From NCBI GenBank assembly GCA_934548045.1, contig CAKTEM010000009.1, positions 1-64,000 of the forward strand: a DNA stretch of 64,000 nucleotides, in the 5' to 3' direction. The position numbers and the translations under genes were made by a program. Origin of the DNA: an uncultured Faecalibacterium sp. GTDB lineage: Bacteria > Bacillota > Clostridia > Oscillospirales > Ruminococcaceae. Shown one piece after another: positions 6,999 to 17,000 of this stretch (the stretch's first letter is position 1; each line of letters opens with the position of its first letter). The notes under the pieces are model-generated. The model made no database searches. It was not told the DNA's origin and saw only the letters and a list, made by a program, of their open reading frames with translations.

Positions 6999-8468
6999 AT
7001 GGAAGAGAAAAAGCAGACCTCGTGGTCGGAGCGTCAGAGCCACGCGCCCATCTACGAGGCATTGGAGCGGTTCCGCCAGATGCGAGTCGTTCCGTTCGAT
7101 GTGCCGGGCCACAAACGAGGCCGCGGCAACCCGGAGCTGACGAAGTTCCTTGGTCAGCAGTGCGTGGGCGTGGACGTCAACAGCATGAAGCCGCTGGACA
7201 ACCTCTGCCACCCGGTATCGGTCATCCGGGAAGCGGAAGAGCTGGCGGCGGAAGCCTTTGGTGCAGCCCATGCGTTCCTGATGGTCGGCGGCACCACCAG
7301 TGCGGTGCAGAGCATGGTTCTGACCGCCTGCAAACGGGGCGATGAGATCATCCTGCCGCGCAATGTCCACCGCAGCGTCATCAACGCGCTGGTGCTTTGC
7401 GGTGCGGTTCCGGTCTACGTCAACCCCGAGATGGACACCCGTCTGGGCATCTCCCTCGGCATGAAACGGGAGCAGGTCGCGAAAGCCATCGCAGAGCATC
7501 CCAACGCGGTGGCTGTCCTCGTGAACAACCCGACTTATTACGGCATCTGCTCCGACCTGAAAGCCATCGTGGAGATGGCCCATGCCGCCGGGATGCTCTG
7601 CCTTGCCGACGAAGCTCACGGCACCCATTTCTATTTCGGGGAGGGTCTTCCCATCTCGGCGATGGCCGCCGGTGCGGATATGGCCTCCGTCTCGATGCAC
7701 AAGAGCGGCGGCAGTCTGACCCAGTCGAGTTTCCTGCTGGCCGGCCCGAATGTCCATGCAGGCTATGTCCGCCAGATCATCAACCTGACCCAGACCACCT
7801 CCGGCAGCTATCTGCTGATGTCCAGCCTTGACATCTCCCGGCGGAACCTCGCCCTGCGCGGTAAGGAGATCTTCGCACAGGTCAAGAAACTGGCCGAGTA
7901 TGCCCGGGATGAGATCAACGCCATCGGCGGCTATTACGCCTTCGGACAGGAGCTTGTCAACGGGGATTCGGTCTATGCTTTCGACCCCACCAAGCTCAGT
8001 GTGCATACGCTGGATATCGGCCTGGCCGGCATCGAGGTGTACGACCTGCTCCGGGATGAATATGATATCCAGATCGAGTTCGGCGACATCGGAAACCTGC
8101 TGGCCTACATCTCCATCGGCGACCGAATTCAGGACATTGAACGTCTGGTCTCGGCACTGGCCGAGATCCGCCGCCTGCACCAGAAAGACCCCAGCGGCAT
8201 GATGAGCCACGAATACATCGACCCGGAAGTAGCCGCCAGTCCGCAGGAAGCCTTCTACGCCGATAAAGTCAGCCTGCCGCTCCGGGAGACTGAGGGCAAG
8301 GTGTGCAGCGAGTTCGTCATGTGCTATCCTCCGGGAATCCCCATCCTCGCGCCCGGTGAGAAGATCACTCGGGATATTCTGGATTATATCGAGTACGCAA
8401 AGGCCATCGGCTGCTCCATGACCGGCCCCGAAGACCCGGACATCGAGCGTCTGAACGTGCTGGCATAA
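6999..8468 (+). CDS. Orn/Lys/Arg decarboxylase, SpeA-type (PLP fold I)
   Basis: 489 residues from the ATG at 6999 (RBS GAGAGGTGAAG), the size of Gram-positive SpeA/CAD enzymes. The catalytic PLP lysine is in SMHKSGGSLTQ (about residue 235), with ADEAHGTHF and GGTTSAVQSM also typical. It decarboxylates a basic amino acid (arginine, lysine or ornithine) to the matching amine in the cytoplasm. Sequence alone does not fix the substrate. The next gene is speE, and two carboxynorspermidine genes follow, so the amine feeds triamine synthesis. No agmatinase gene is in the operon; if the substrate is arginine, speB must be elsewhere. Confidence 0.9.
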   Translation: MEEKKQTSWSERQSHAPIYEALERFRQMRVVPFDVPGHKRGRGNPELTKFLGQQCVGVDVNSMKPLDNLCHPVSVIREAEELAAEAFGAAHAFLMVGGTTSAVQSMVLTACKRGDEIILPRNVHRSVINALVLCGAVPVYVNPEMDTRLGISLGMKREQVAKAIAEHPNAVAVLVNNPTYYGICSDLKAIVEMAHAAGMLCLADEAHGTHFYFGEGLPISAMAAGADMASVSMHKSGGSLTQSSFLLAGPNVHAGYVRQIINLTQTTSGSYLLMSSLDISRRNLALRGKEIFAQVKKLAEYARDEINAIGGYYAFGQELVNGDSVYAFDPTKLSVHTLDIGLAGIEVYDLLRDEYDIQIEFGDIGNLLAYISIGDRIQDIERLVSALAEIRRLHQKDPSGMMSHEYIDPEVAASPQEAFYADKVSLPLRETEGKVCSEFVMCYPPGIPILAPGEKITRDILDYIEYAKAIGCSMTGPEDPDIERLNVLA

Positions 8469-8481
8469 GGGGGAAATGACG

Positions 8482-9333
8482 ATGGAATTCTGGTTCAGCG
8501 AACTGCATACCCCGGATGTCAAGTTCAGTCTCCGGGTCAACAAATTATTGTACAGCGAAGAGAGCGAATATCAGCGCATCGACGTCTTTGATACGCCCGA
8601 GTTTGGCCGTGTCCTTGCGCTGGATGGAAACGTCATGCTGACCGAACGGGATGAGTTCATCTATGACGAAATGATGACCCATGTTCCGATGGCGGTCCAC
8701 CCCAATATCCGCAAAGTCCTCATCATCGGCGCAGGCGACGGCGGCGTTGTCCGGGAGCTGACCCGGTTCGAGCAGGTCGAGCGCATTGACCTTGTGGAAA
8801 TGGATGAAATGGTCGTCGAGGCCTGCCGCCGGTATCTGCCCGGCAACGCCTGCCGTCTGGACGATGAGCGTGTTCATATCTACTACGAGAACGGCCTGAA
8901 ATTTATCCGCAAAAAAGAGGACGAATATGACCTTATCATCGTGGACTCCACCGACCCCTTCGGCCCGTCCGAGGGTCTGTTCACCCGGGAGTTTTACGGC
9001 AACTGTTACAACGCCCTGAAAGAGGACGGCATCATGGTCAACCAGCAGGGCAGCCCCTTCTACGGTGAGGACGCCGAGGCCATGCAGCGGAGCCACAAGC
9101 GCATTGCGTCCACCTTCCCCATCAGCCGGGTCTATCAGGCACATATCCCGACCTACGCGGCCGGTTACTGGCTGTTCGGTTTCGCCAGCAAGAAATATCA
9201 CCCCATTGATGACCTCGACGCGACGCGCTGGAATGGCTACCACCTTCGCACCCGGTACTATACCACCCGTCTCCATGTGGGCGCGTTCTATCTGCCGGCC
9301 TTCCTCGAGCAGATGCTGAAAGAAGTAGAATGA
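8482..9333 (+). CDS. speE: polyamine aminopropyltransferase (spermidine synthase)
   Basis: 283 residues. I chose the ATG at 8482 because AAGGGGG (8467-8473) sits 8 bp upstream; an ATG two codons earlier is too close. The AdoMet-type fold is clear: GAGDGGVVRELTR, VEMDEMVVEACRRYLP, and the catalytic region IIVDSTDPFGPSEGLF. It transfers aminopropyl from decarboxylated AdoMet to putrescine or a related amine. It starts 13 bp after the decarboxylase stop. No speD is in the window, so the aminopropyl donor must be made elsewhere. Confidence 0.93.
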   Translation: MEFWFSELHTPDVKFSLRVNKLLYSEESEYQRIDVFDTPEFGRVLALDGNVMLTERDEFIYDEMMTHVPMAVHPNIRKVLIIGAGDGGVVRELTRFEQVERIDLVEMDEMVVEACRRYLPGNACRLDDERVHIYYENGLKFIRKKEDEYDLIIVDSTDPFGPSEGLFTREFYGNCYNALKEDGIMVNQQGSPFYGEDAEAMQRSHKRIASTFPISRVYQAHIPTYAAGYWLFGFASKKYHPIDDLDATRWNGYHLRTRYYTTRLHVGAFYLPAFLEQMLKEVE

Positions 9334-9335
9334 CA

Positions 9336-9388
9336 GGCTCCCTCCCAGAGGGAGCTGGCACGACGCAAGTCGTGACTGAGGGAGTTTG
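9336..9388 (+). repeat. two-hairpin repeat, copy 1
   Basis: GGCTCCCTC...GGGAGC hairpin, then TGGCA, a CGAC-GCAA-GTCG hairpin, then TGACTGAGGGAG. It sits between speE and the carboxynorspermidine dehydrogenase gene, so it is transcribed inside the operon. Confidence 0.8.
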
Positions 9389-9436
9389 TCCAAAGAAAGT
9401 ATATAATTTATAAAAAAACAAGAAGGAGTAACTTCA

Positions 9437-10696
9437 ATGAGCAGAGTTCTTATCATCGGCTGCGGCGGTGTCGCATCCGTCGCCATCCACAAGTGCTGTC
9501 AGGTTCCGGAGGTCTTCTCCGAGATCTGCATCGCCAGCCGCACCAAGTCCAAGTGCGACGCCCTCGCCGCAGAGCTGGCACCCAAGACGACCACCAAGAT
9601 CACCACCGCGCAGGTCGATGCCGACCATGTGGACGAAGTGATTGCCCTCATCAAGAGCTATCAGCCCGACCTCGTGATGAACATCGCCCTGCCCTATCAG
9701 GATCTCACCATCATGGACGCCTGCCTTGCCTGCGGCGTCAACTACATGGATACCGCCAACTACGAGCCGGAAAATACCGACGACCCTGAGTGGCGCGCCA
9801 TCTACGAGAAACGCTGCAAGGAAGCAGGCTTCTCCGCCTACTTTGATTACAGCTGGCAGTGGGCTTATGCCAAGAAATTCGAGGAGGCTGGCCTGACTGC
9901 TCTGCTGGGCAGCGGCTTTGACCCGGGTGTTACTCAGGCTTATTGTGCCTACGCCAAAAAGCACGAGTTTGATACCATCGACACCATCGACATTCTGGAC
10001 TGCAACGGCGGCGACCACGGCTATGCCTTTGCGACAAACTTCAACCCGGAGATCAACCTGCGCGAGGTCTCCGCTCCCGGCAGCTATTGGGAGAACGGCC
10101 ACTGGGTCGAGATTCCGGCGATGAGCATCAAACGGGAGTACAACTTCGACAAGGTCGGCCAGAAGGATATGTACCTGCTCCACCATGAGGAGATCGAGTC
10201 TCTGGCAAAGAACATCCCGGAGGCAAAGCGCATCCGCTTCTTCATGACCTTCGGTCAGAGCTACCTTGACCACATGCGCTGTCTCGAGGATGTGGGCATG
10301 CTCTCCACCACCCCCATCAACTTCAACGGTCAGGAGATCGTTCCCATCCAGTTCCTCAAGGCCCTTCTGCCCGACCCGGCAAGCCTCGGCCCCCGTACCA
10401 AGGGCAAGACCAACATCGGATGCATCTTTACCGGCAAGAAGGACGGCAAGGAGAAGACCTACTACATCTACAACGTCTGCGACCATCAGGAGTGCTACAA
10501 GGAAGTCGGTTCGCAGGCCATCAGCTACACCACCGGCGTTCCGGCTATGTGCGGTGCGCTGATGCTCCTGACCGGCAAGTGGACCACCAAGGGCGTCCAC
10601 ACCGTCGAAGAGTTTGATCCGGACCCGTATCTGGACGCTCTGGACAAGTACGGCCTGCCCCGTTCCGAGAGCCACGACCCGGCTCTCGTCGACTGA
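9437..10696 (+). CDS. carboxynorspermidine dehydrogenase (saccharopine dehydrogenase family)
   Basis: 419 residues with an N-terminal Rossmann motif (VLIIGCGGVASVA, about 4-16) and the C-terminal domain of the Lys1-like family. It condenses aspartate semialdehyde with putrescine or diaminopropane and reduces the product to carboxy(nor)spermidine. The assignment rests on the family and on the next gene, the matching decarboxylase, which overlaps it by one base (TGATG). RBS AAGGAG lies upstream. A true saccharopine dehydrogenase is unlikely in this setting. Confidence 0.88.
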   Translation: MSRVLIIGCGGVASVAIHKCCQVPEVFSEICIASRTKSKCDALAAELAPKTTTKITTAQVDADHVDEVIALIKSYQPDLVMNIALPYQDLTIMDACLACGVNYMDTANYEPENTDDPEWRAIYEKRCKEAGFSAYFDYSWQWAYAKKFEEAGLTALLGSGFDPGVTQAYCAYAKKHEFDTIDTIDILDCNGGDHGYAFATNFNPEINLREVSAPGSYWENGHWVEIPAMSIKREYNFDKVGQKDMYLLHHEEIESLAKNIPEAKRIRFFMTFGQSYLDHMRCLEDVGMLSTTPINFNGQEIVPIQFLKALLPDPASLGPRTKGKTNIGCIFTGKKDGKEKTYYIYNVCDHQECYKEVGSQAISYTTGVPAMCGALMLLTGKWTTKGVHTVEEFDPDPYLDALDKYGLPRSESHDPALVD

Positions 10697-11907
10697 TGGA
10701 GCTGCGTGATACTCGTCCGCCGTTTGCCGGGCTGGTGAACCTCACGCCCGAGAAACTCGCCCAGCTGCCGACGCCCTGCTATCTGCTGGACGAAGCCCAG
10801 CTGCGGCGGAACGGTGAGATTCTGCTGGGTGTCCAGCAGCGCACTGGGTGTAAAATTCTGCTGGCACAGAAGGCGTTCTCCAATTTCAACTGCTATCCCC
10901 TTCTCGCGCCCTATCTGGCCGGAACCGAGGCCAGCGGACTGTATGAATCCCGTCTCGGCAGAGAGGAACTGCCCGAAAAAGAGAACCACGTTTTCTGCGC
11001 CGCCTACCGGGAGGACGAATTCGGGGAACTGCTCCAATATGCCGACCACATCGTGTTCAACTCGCCCCGTCAGCTAGAGAAATTCGGCCCCTGTGCAAAG
11101 GCGGCCGGGAAGAGCGTCGGCCTGCGCATCAACCCGGAACACTCGACGCAGGATGGCCATGAAATTTATGACCCCTGCGCACCCGGGAGCCGACTGGGAA
11201 CCACCCGTGCGCAGTGGGATGCGGCAGTGGAACAGAACCCGGCTCTGCCCGGTCTGTTGGACGGCCTGCATTTCCACACCCTCTGCGAACAGGATTCGGA
11301 CGCATTGGCTCAAACTTTGCCGGCAGTGGAGGAGAAATTCGGCGATCTGCTCCCCCAAATGAAGTGGCTGAATTTCGGCGGCGGACACCACATCACCCGG
11401 CCGGATTACGACCTCAAAACGCTGGAAGCCTGCATCACCTCGATGCAGGAAAAATATGGCGTGCAGGTCTATCTTGAACCCGGCGAGGCGTGGGCGTTGA
11501 ACGCCGGTTATCTCGTCACCACGGTTCTGGATACCCTGAAAAACGGAAAAACCAATCTGGCGATTCTGGACATGTCAGCGGCCTGCCATACGCCGGACGT
11601 CATCGAGATGCCCTACCGTCCGCCCCTTCTGAACGCAGGCGAAGCGGAGGAAAAGGCGGTCACTTACCGTCTCGGCGGCCCGACCTGCCTTGCCGGGGAT
11701 GTCGTGGGCGATTACAGCTTTGATGCGCCCCTCTTCGAGGGCGACCGGCTCATCTTCGGGGATATGGCGATCTATTCCACCTGTAAGAACAATACCTTCA
11801 ACGGGATGCCTCTGCCCGATATCTGGGCTTTGACCGAATCGGGCGAGACGATCCGGCTGGCCCATTTCGAGTATCAGGATTTCAAGTACAGGCTGGGAAC
11901 GGAGTAA
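10696..11907 (+). CDS. nspC: carboxynorspermidine decarboxylase
   Basis: 403 residues, PLP fold III (alanine racemase-like). The N-terminal PTPCYLLDE and the PLP lysine in ILLAQKAFSNF (about 50-60) are typical of NspC, as are FHTLCEQ, LNFGGGHHIT and LEPGEAW. It decarboxylates carboxy(nor)spermidine to the triamine. The stop-start overlap with the dehydrogenase implies coupled translation. It ends the polyamine operon, with a terminator at 11914. Confidence 0.92.
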   Translation: MELRDTRPPFAGLVNLTPEKLAQLPTPCYLLDEAQLRRNGEILLGVQQRTGCKILLAQKAFSNFNCYPLLAPYLAGTEASGLYESRLGREELPEKENHVFCAAYREDEFGELLQYADHIVFNSPRQLEKFGPCAKAAGKSVGLRINPEHSTQDGHEIYDPCAPGSRLGTTRAQWDAAVEQNPALPGLLDGLHFHTLCEQDSDALAQTLPAVEEKFGDLLPQMKWLNFGGGHHITRPDYDLKTLEACITSMQEKYGVQVYLEPGEAWALNAGYLVTTVLDTLKNGKTNLAILDMSAACHTPDVIEMPYRPPLLNAGEAEEKAVTYRLGGPTCLAGDVVGDYSFDAPLFEGDRLIFGDMAIYSTCKNNTFNGMPLPDIWALTESGETIRLAHFEYQDFKYRLGTE

Positions 11908-11913
11908 CTTTTT

Positions 11914-11953
11914 ATGACCTTTCTGGATTGTTTTCCGGAAAGGTCATTTTTTT
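11914..11953 (+). terminator. terminator of the polyamine operon
   Basis: Stem ATGACCTTTC / GAAAGGTCAT (11914-11923, 11938-11947) followed by a run of T. The end of the T run also forms the -35 region of the next promoter. Confidence 0.9.
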
Positions 11954-11980
11954 GCCAAATCTGCCGGACTGTGGTACAAT
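11952..11980 (+). promoter_or_regulatory. promoter of the Jet operon
   Basis: TTGCCA (11952-11957), 17 bp, TACAAT (11975-11980), preceded by TGTGG. Its -35 box overlaps the tail of the preceding terminator. It drives four coupled genes. Confidence 0.72.
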
Positions 11981-12018
11981 AAACGAGGTATCATTTCGGA
12001 AAAGAAAGGATCGTTTCG

Positions 12019-13452
12019 ATGCAGCTGTTTGAACTTGTCAGCCCACGGTTGTTCCGGCCATTGGCAGGCCCCAACCGGGCATTTTATGCGGAGCTGCTGC
12101 TCCTGCTCTGGGAGGAGTGCCGCCACACGGCGGATTACAGCATCTCCCGGGCCGAGGCCGTTTCCCGTGCCGAAGATTACTTTGCAGCGTTGGCAAAGCC
12201 GCTCTCGCTCGACGCCGACGGCATGGGTGATGAAGAGGAACAGCCCACCCGTGACCCTCACTTGCTGGCGTTGGGATTTCTGCTCCGCCTGCGGCGCACC
12301 GGCTGGCTGGAAGAACAGCCCGGCAGCTACGAGGAAGAACCGACCCTTGCCTTTGTGCCGGAGGTCACGCCCCTGCTGGAAGCCCTCGAGGAAATTCTGA
12401 ACCCGAGGGTCATCACCTACACGGGCAAACTATATAAAGCGTGGCAGCTGCTGCGAAGCGTCGGCGAAGAGAAAAGCCCGTATGAAAATGTTCTGCGCGA
12501 GGTGGCATCTGACCTCGATGCCCTCAACAAGTCGCTCCGGGCATTGAACGCATCCATCGGCCACTATATCGACCGCCTGACCCGGAACCGCACGCCGCAG
12601 GAGGTGCTGGAACTCTTCGACCAGTATGAGGAAAAGGTCGTTGCTGCTGCATATCATCGGTTCAAGACCAGCGACAACCTCTTCAATTACCGCGCCTATC
12701 TCGAGGAAGGTCTGGACGACTGCGAGGCGAATTACCTGCCGCAGCTGGCGTTGGATTACGCCCGGGTCGAACGCTGTGCGCCCAACGAAGCGGCTCCGGC
12801 GGTGCGCGCTCTCATTCAGAAACAGCGCGACGCCCTCGAGGAGATGAGCGACCTTATCAAACAGATCGACCAGAGCCATATCCGCTACCGCAAACGGGCC
12901 GTCCAGCGCGCGCAGTTTCTCCTGCTGAGCGACCGCTCCGCACAGGGCAGTGTGACGGCTCTGCTCCGCCGGTACGCGGAAGAGATCAAAACACCTGACC
13001 AACTGTTTGAGCCGGACGACGGGCCAATCTCCAACCGTCTGCATCTCTACCCGGTACAGACCTTCGGCGAGAAATTCCTCTATCCGCCTGCCGCGCCCCG
13101 GACGACCGAGCCACTGGCCCCTGTCGAGACGGCACAGCTCGACCCGGAGCAGCTGCGGAAGGAGCAGCAGCTGCTTCTGGATTACGCGCGGATGGCCGTT
13201 ACCGAGGAAAACGTCGACCTGCTGGCACGGCAGGCCCTCGCCGCCCGGCCGCAGGTGCCGGCCTCGACCCTTGCGGCCGAGTACCCGGACGACTTCGCCC
13301 GGATCATCGGCCTGCACACCTATTCCCGTTCGCCGCGCCGGAAGTACGATATCACCCTCACCGGCAATTGGGTCGAACGCGGCGGCTTCCGCTTTGAGGA
13401 CTTTGTCCTGACGCCGCGCCGGGAAAACACAGAAGATGGGGAGGAAAACTGA
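12019..13452 (+). CDS. jetA: JetA-like (Wadjet/Mks kleisin) subunit
   Basis: 477 residues. It matches the JetA family (formerly DUF5716), the kleisin-like subunit of Wadjet SMC complexes. The start MQLFELVSPRLFRPLAGPNR is characteristic, followed by winged-helix and helical segments and a long coiled stretch around residues 255-300. In characterised Wadjet systems JetA bridges JetC heads and binds JetB during DNA loop extrusion. RBS AAAGGA precedes the ATG. JetB follows after 2 bp. Recognition is from memory of the family, supported by gene order and the SMC partner. Confidence 0.82.
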   Translation: MQLFELVSPRLFRPLAGPNRAFYAELLLLLWEECRHTADYSISRAEAVSRAEDYFAALAKPLSLDADGMGDEEEQPTRDPHLLALGFLLRLRRTGWLEEQPGSYEEEPTLAFVPEVTPLLEALEEILNPRVITYTGKLYKAWQLLRSVGEEKSPYENVLREVASDLDALNKSLRALNASIGHYIDRLTRNRTPQEVLELFDQYEEKVVAAAYHRFKTSDNLFNYRAYLEEGLDDCEANYLPQLALDYARVERCAPNEAAPAVRALIQKQRDALEEMSDLIKQIDQSHIRYRKRAVQRAQFLLLSDRSAQGSVTALLRRYAEEIKTPDQLFEPDDGPISNRLHLYPVQTFGEKFLYPPAAPRTTEPLAPVETAQLDPEQLRKEQQLLLDYARMAVTEENVDLLARQALAARPQVPASTLAAEYPDDFARIIGLHTYSRSPRRKYDITLTGNWVERGGFRFEDFVLTPRRENTEDGEEN

Positions 13453-13454
13453 CC

Positions 13455-14054
13455 ATGCCCGAAACGAACAAACTGTTAGAGGAGACCGCGAATTACCTGC
13501 TCAACCACTGCTTTCTGCTGGGCAGCGTGGAAGACCAGCGGTCGAAATACCTCTATGTGCAGGACCATCTGAACGAGGTGCGCGCGGTGTTCGCGCCGCT
13601 GGGCTATGCGGTGGTGCTGTATCCGGCTCCGCTGCAGGCGGCGGCCCTCGTCAACGAACATGAGGGCAGTCAGGCACGGCTGCTGAAATATGAGAGTATC
13701 CTGCTGCTGGTGCTGCGCCTGCTCTACCTGCAAAAACGGGAGAGCCTTTCGGCCAGTGCGGATCAGGTGCTGGTGACAGTCGAGGAAGTGCAGGCGGAAT
13801 TGCAGAAGATGAACCTGCCGCGCCGTCTCGACCAGCCCACGCTGGAACGGCTCTTGCGCACCCTGCGCAAATATAACCTCGCCCGGCCTGTGGGCCGCCT
13901 GAGCGGACTGGACAGCCGCATCGAGGTCTTCCCGACCGTGCTGCTGGCCCTGCCCGATGCCGACCTTGCGGATGCCGCCGCTGAAAGCAGCCGCACCCGG
14001 AACGAGCTTTCCCTTTATGAACGGCCTGACGATACCGCGGAGGCAGAAGAATGA
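13455..14054 (+). CDS. jetB: JetB-like (DUF4194/MksE) subunit
   Basis: 199 residues of mostly helical, winged-helix-type sequence, including LLKYESILLLVLRLLYLQ in the middle. This is the DUF4194/MksE-like KITE subunit that binds the kleisin in Wadjet complexes. It overlaps jetC by four bases (ATGA), so stoichiometric expression is expected. Assignment depends on size, fold appearance and position between JetA and the SMC gene. Confidence 0.82.
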   Translation: MPETNKLLEETANYLLNHCFLLGSVEDQRSKYLYVQDHLNEVRAVFAPLGYAVVLYPAPLQAAALVNEHEGSQARLLKYESILLLVLRLLYLQKRESLSASADQVLVTVEEVQAELQKMNLPRRLDQPTLERLLRTLRKYNLARPVGRLSGLDSRIEVFPTVLLALPDADLADAAAESSRTRNELSLYERPDDTAEAEE

Positions 14055-17000
14055 TCGAACTGAAACGCCTGAAACTCATCAACTGGCATAACTTTGAAAA
14101 CGTTACCTTCGACTGCGACCGTCTGACCTATATGATCGGCGTCAACGCGGTCGGCAAGACCACCATCCTCGACGCCATCCGCTACTGCCTGACGACCAAC
14201 CGGAACTTCAACGCCCTCGGCAACAAAAAGAGCGGACGCACCCTGCAGGGTTCTGTCCACGCCAAACAGCGCGGCGAGAACGCCTACCGCCGCCCGGGCC
14301 GCACCGTGGCTTATATCGGCGCAGAGTTCTGGAACAGCGTCAAGCGGACGAACTTCGTCATCGCTGTCCGGGTCGAGTCCGAAGGCCCGATGCAGGAACT
14401 GCATCCCGGTGACCAGACATGGTATATCTCAGAAGATGGCTGCACCCTCGAGATGCTGCCCTTCATCGACCCTCGCACCGGTGCGCCCAGCGCGAAGGAG
14501 GACTTCAAACCGGCAGTCGGCCGTCTCTCTTATACGCGCAGCCCCAGCGAAGCCCGTGACCGCATCTGCCGCGCCCTTGGCATTGGCCGCGCGTCCAGTC
14601 CGCTGGGCAAGAAGTTCAATGAAGTGTTCCAGATGGGTACCAGCATGGACGAGATCCCCAATTTCCGGGAATTTTTGTACCAGTATATCCTGCCCCAGCC
14701 GGAACTGGACCTCGACGCTCTGCAAGGCGACCGGGTGGAGCTGGAAAACCTTCATGCCATCTTAGCCGAAGCGCAGACCCGTGCCGCCGCATTGGAGGAG
14801 ATCGTCAACGCAGGCCGGGAAGCCTCCGAAAAAGAGACGGATGCCCTCGTCAACCGTGGTGCGGCATTGCTTGCCCGTGCCGATGCTGACGCCGGAGAGG
14901 ATGCCGTCTGGAAAGACCGTCTGGATGCCGGAAAGCGTCAGCTTGAGACGCTGAACGCTCAGTATGAAGCCGCCAAGAACGCCGAAGCCGAAGCGCGCCG
15001 TGCCTACCTGACAGCTCACGGTGCGGCGTCGTCCAGCGGCGAGGGCCGGGCATTGGATGCCCTGACCGAGGAAGCCGCCCGGAAGAAGAGCGCGGTGGAT
15101 GCCGCTGCCCGGAAAGCCGCCCAGAGCGAGGAATCTGCCGCCCGGGTCACAGCCCTGCTCAAGAGCCTGAAACGGAGCAGTCTGGAAGTGCCGTCCAAGC
15201 TCTGGCCGGAGAACCTTACCGCAGAGACACAGCCGGAGTTATTGGAAGCCCTGAACGCCCTCGAAAAGCCACTGGAAGAGAAGTATTTCGCCGCGCGTCA
15301 GGCGTCGGCAGAACTCGCAAAAGAGCAGACCGACAAGCGCGCCGAGCTGGATGCCGTGTCGGGCGGCAAATGGGTCTATCCGCACGGCGACGCCGCGACC
15401 CGTGTCCGGGATGCCGTCAATGCTGAACTCAAGAGCCGCGGCATGAAGCCGGACGCGAAGATCTTCTGCGAGCTGCTGAACGTCGAGGACGAGAGCTGGC
15501 AGGACTGCGTGGAAGCCTGCCTTGGTGACCGCCGCTTTGATATTCTGGTTCCGCCGTCACATTACGATGCCGCCAAGAGTGCGTTCGTGGCGTTGCGTGA
15601 GAAGGTCGGCCCCATCAGCCTGCTGGACACCCCGGGCATCCGGAGCGCGAACCGCAAGGCAGAGTCTGCCCCGGCGGACAGTCTTGCGGCGCAGGTCACG
15701 AGCGAGAATCCGCTTGCGGCACAGTATGCCGACACCATCCTCCGCCGCATCGTCTGCTGTGAGACGCCCGACACCCTCGAGAATTACCCCGACAGCGCGA
15801 CCCGCGACCTGTTGCGGCACCATCCGTTCCGGTTGGAGCGTCTGCGCAAGCCCCAGCGGTATATCGGTCTGGACGCGCGCAAGGCCCGTGCCGGTGCGCT
15901 GAAAGAAGAAATCGAAGCCCTCGGCGAATGCCGCCGGGCTGCTGTGCAGACGGAAAACGGCCTGAAAGCCGCTTACGACCAGTTCCAGAACATCCTGCGC
16001 GGCAAAGCCCTCGAGGAGCTGGCGGCTCTCTGGGCAAACCGTGACGCCCTTGCAGCGGCCAAGGCCGACTACGAGGCGCAGGAACAGAAGATCGCCGACT
16101 GCCGCGAGAACCCGATGCTGCAGGAACTCTATCGGGAAGAAGAAGCCCGGGAAGCCGCATGGGATGCTGCGCGTACTGCCGTGGAGCGTGCCGGCGGCGA
16201 TGTCCGCGTCTGCGAAAAGCAGCTGGCCTCCTGCGAGGCCGAGCGGAGCAAAGCCGTTGAGGTTGCCAAACAGAGCCGGGAAGCGGCAGACGGATTCTTT
16301 GAGAAATATCCCCTCCTTGAGCCGCTGGCACAGAAGCGGTTTGAAGAGCTGGCACAGGGAAAGACCGCCCGTGCCGCCGCACAGGCCGCAGAAAAGGCGC
16401 AGGCCAAGCTGGACGATATCTTACGGGTCTATCTGACCGGCACGCTGGAACCGGCTCAGAAGAGCTATAACGAGCGGTACGTCTGCGACTATCCGCTGGG
16501 TCTGGTCGGCATCGAACAGTACCGCGCCCAGTACGACAGCCTTGTCCGCATCGACCTCGAGCGGTACGCCGCTCGTTTGGAACAGGCGCAGAAGGACTGC
16601 AAAGACCGATTCCGGAAAGATATCCTCTTCCGGATGAAGGACGATATCTTCAACGCCCGGCGTCAGTTCCGGGAGCTGAACAAGGTCATGGAACAGCTGA
16701 CCTACGGCGAAGAGGTCTACCGCTTTGAGCTGGAACCCAGCCGCGACCCACAGCTGGCGGCGTTCTATCAGGTCATTGTGGACAAGGGCAATCAGCAGAT
16801 GACCGCAGGCGACTCGCTGGACAATCTGGCGGCAACGTCCGACCCGGTGTATGAGCGTCAGGTCGATGAGCTGATGGAAAAGATCATGGCCGATGTGGAC
16901 GAGAATACGCGCGCCCGTCAGGAGGGCCGCCGCTCCGAGAACATCACCCTCTCGGATTACGTCGATTACCGCACCTATCTCGATTACGATATCAAGGTCA

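Noticed and set aside
6909..8543. 544-residue open frame on the minus strand opposite the polyamine decarboxylase
   Set aside because: It is the antisense shadow of a GC-rich gene, has no recognisable domain and no RBS, and the plus-strand protein is a clear family match. The long frames opposite nhaC (21762-23591), the P1B-ATPase (26373-28559), the CobW genes (33467-35719), pepP (37618-39486) and argB-argJ-argC (50445-52850) were rejected for the same reason.
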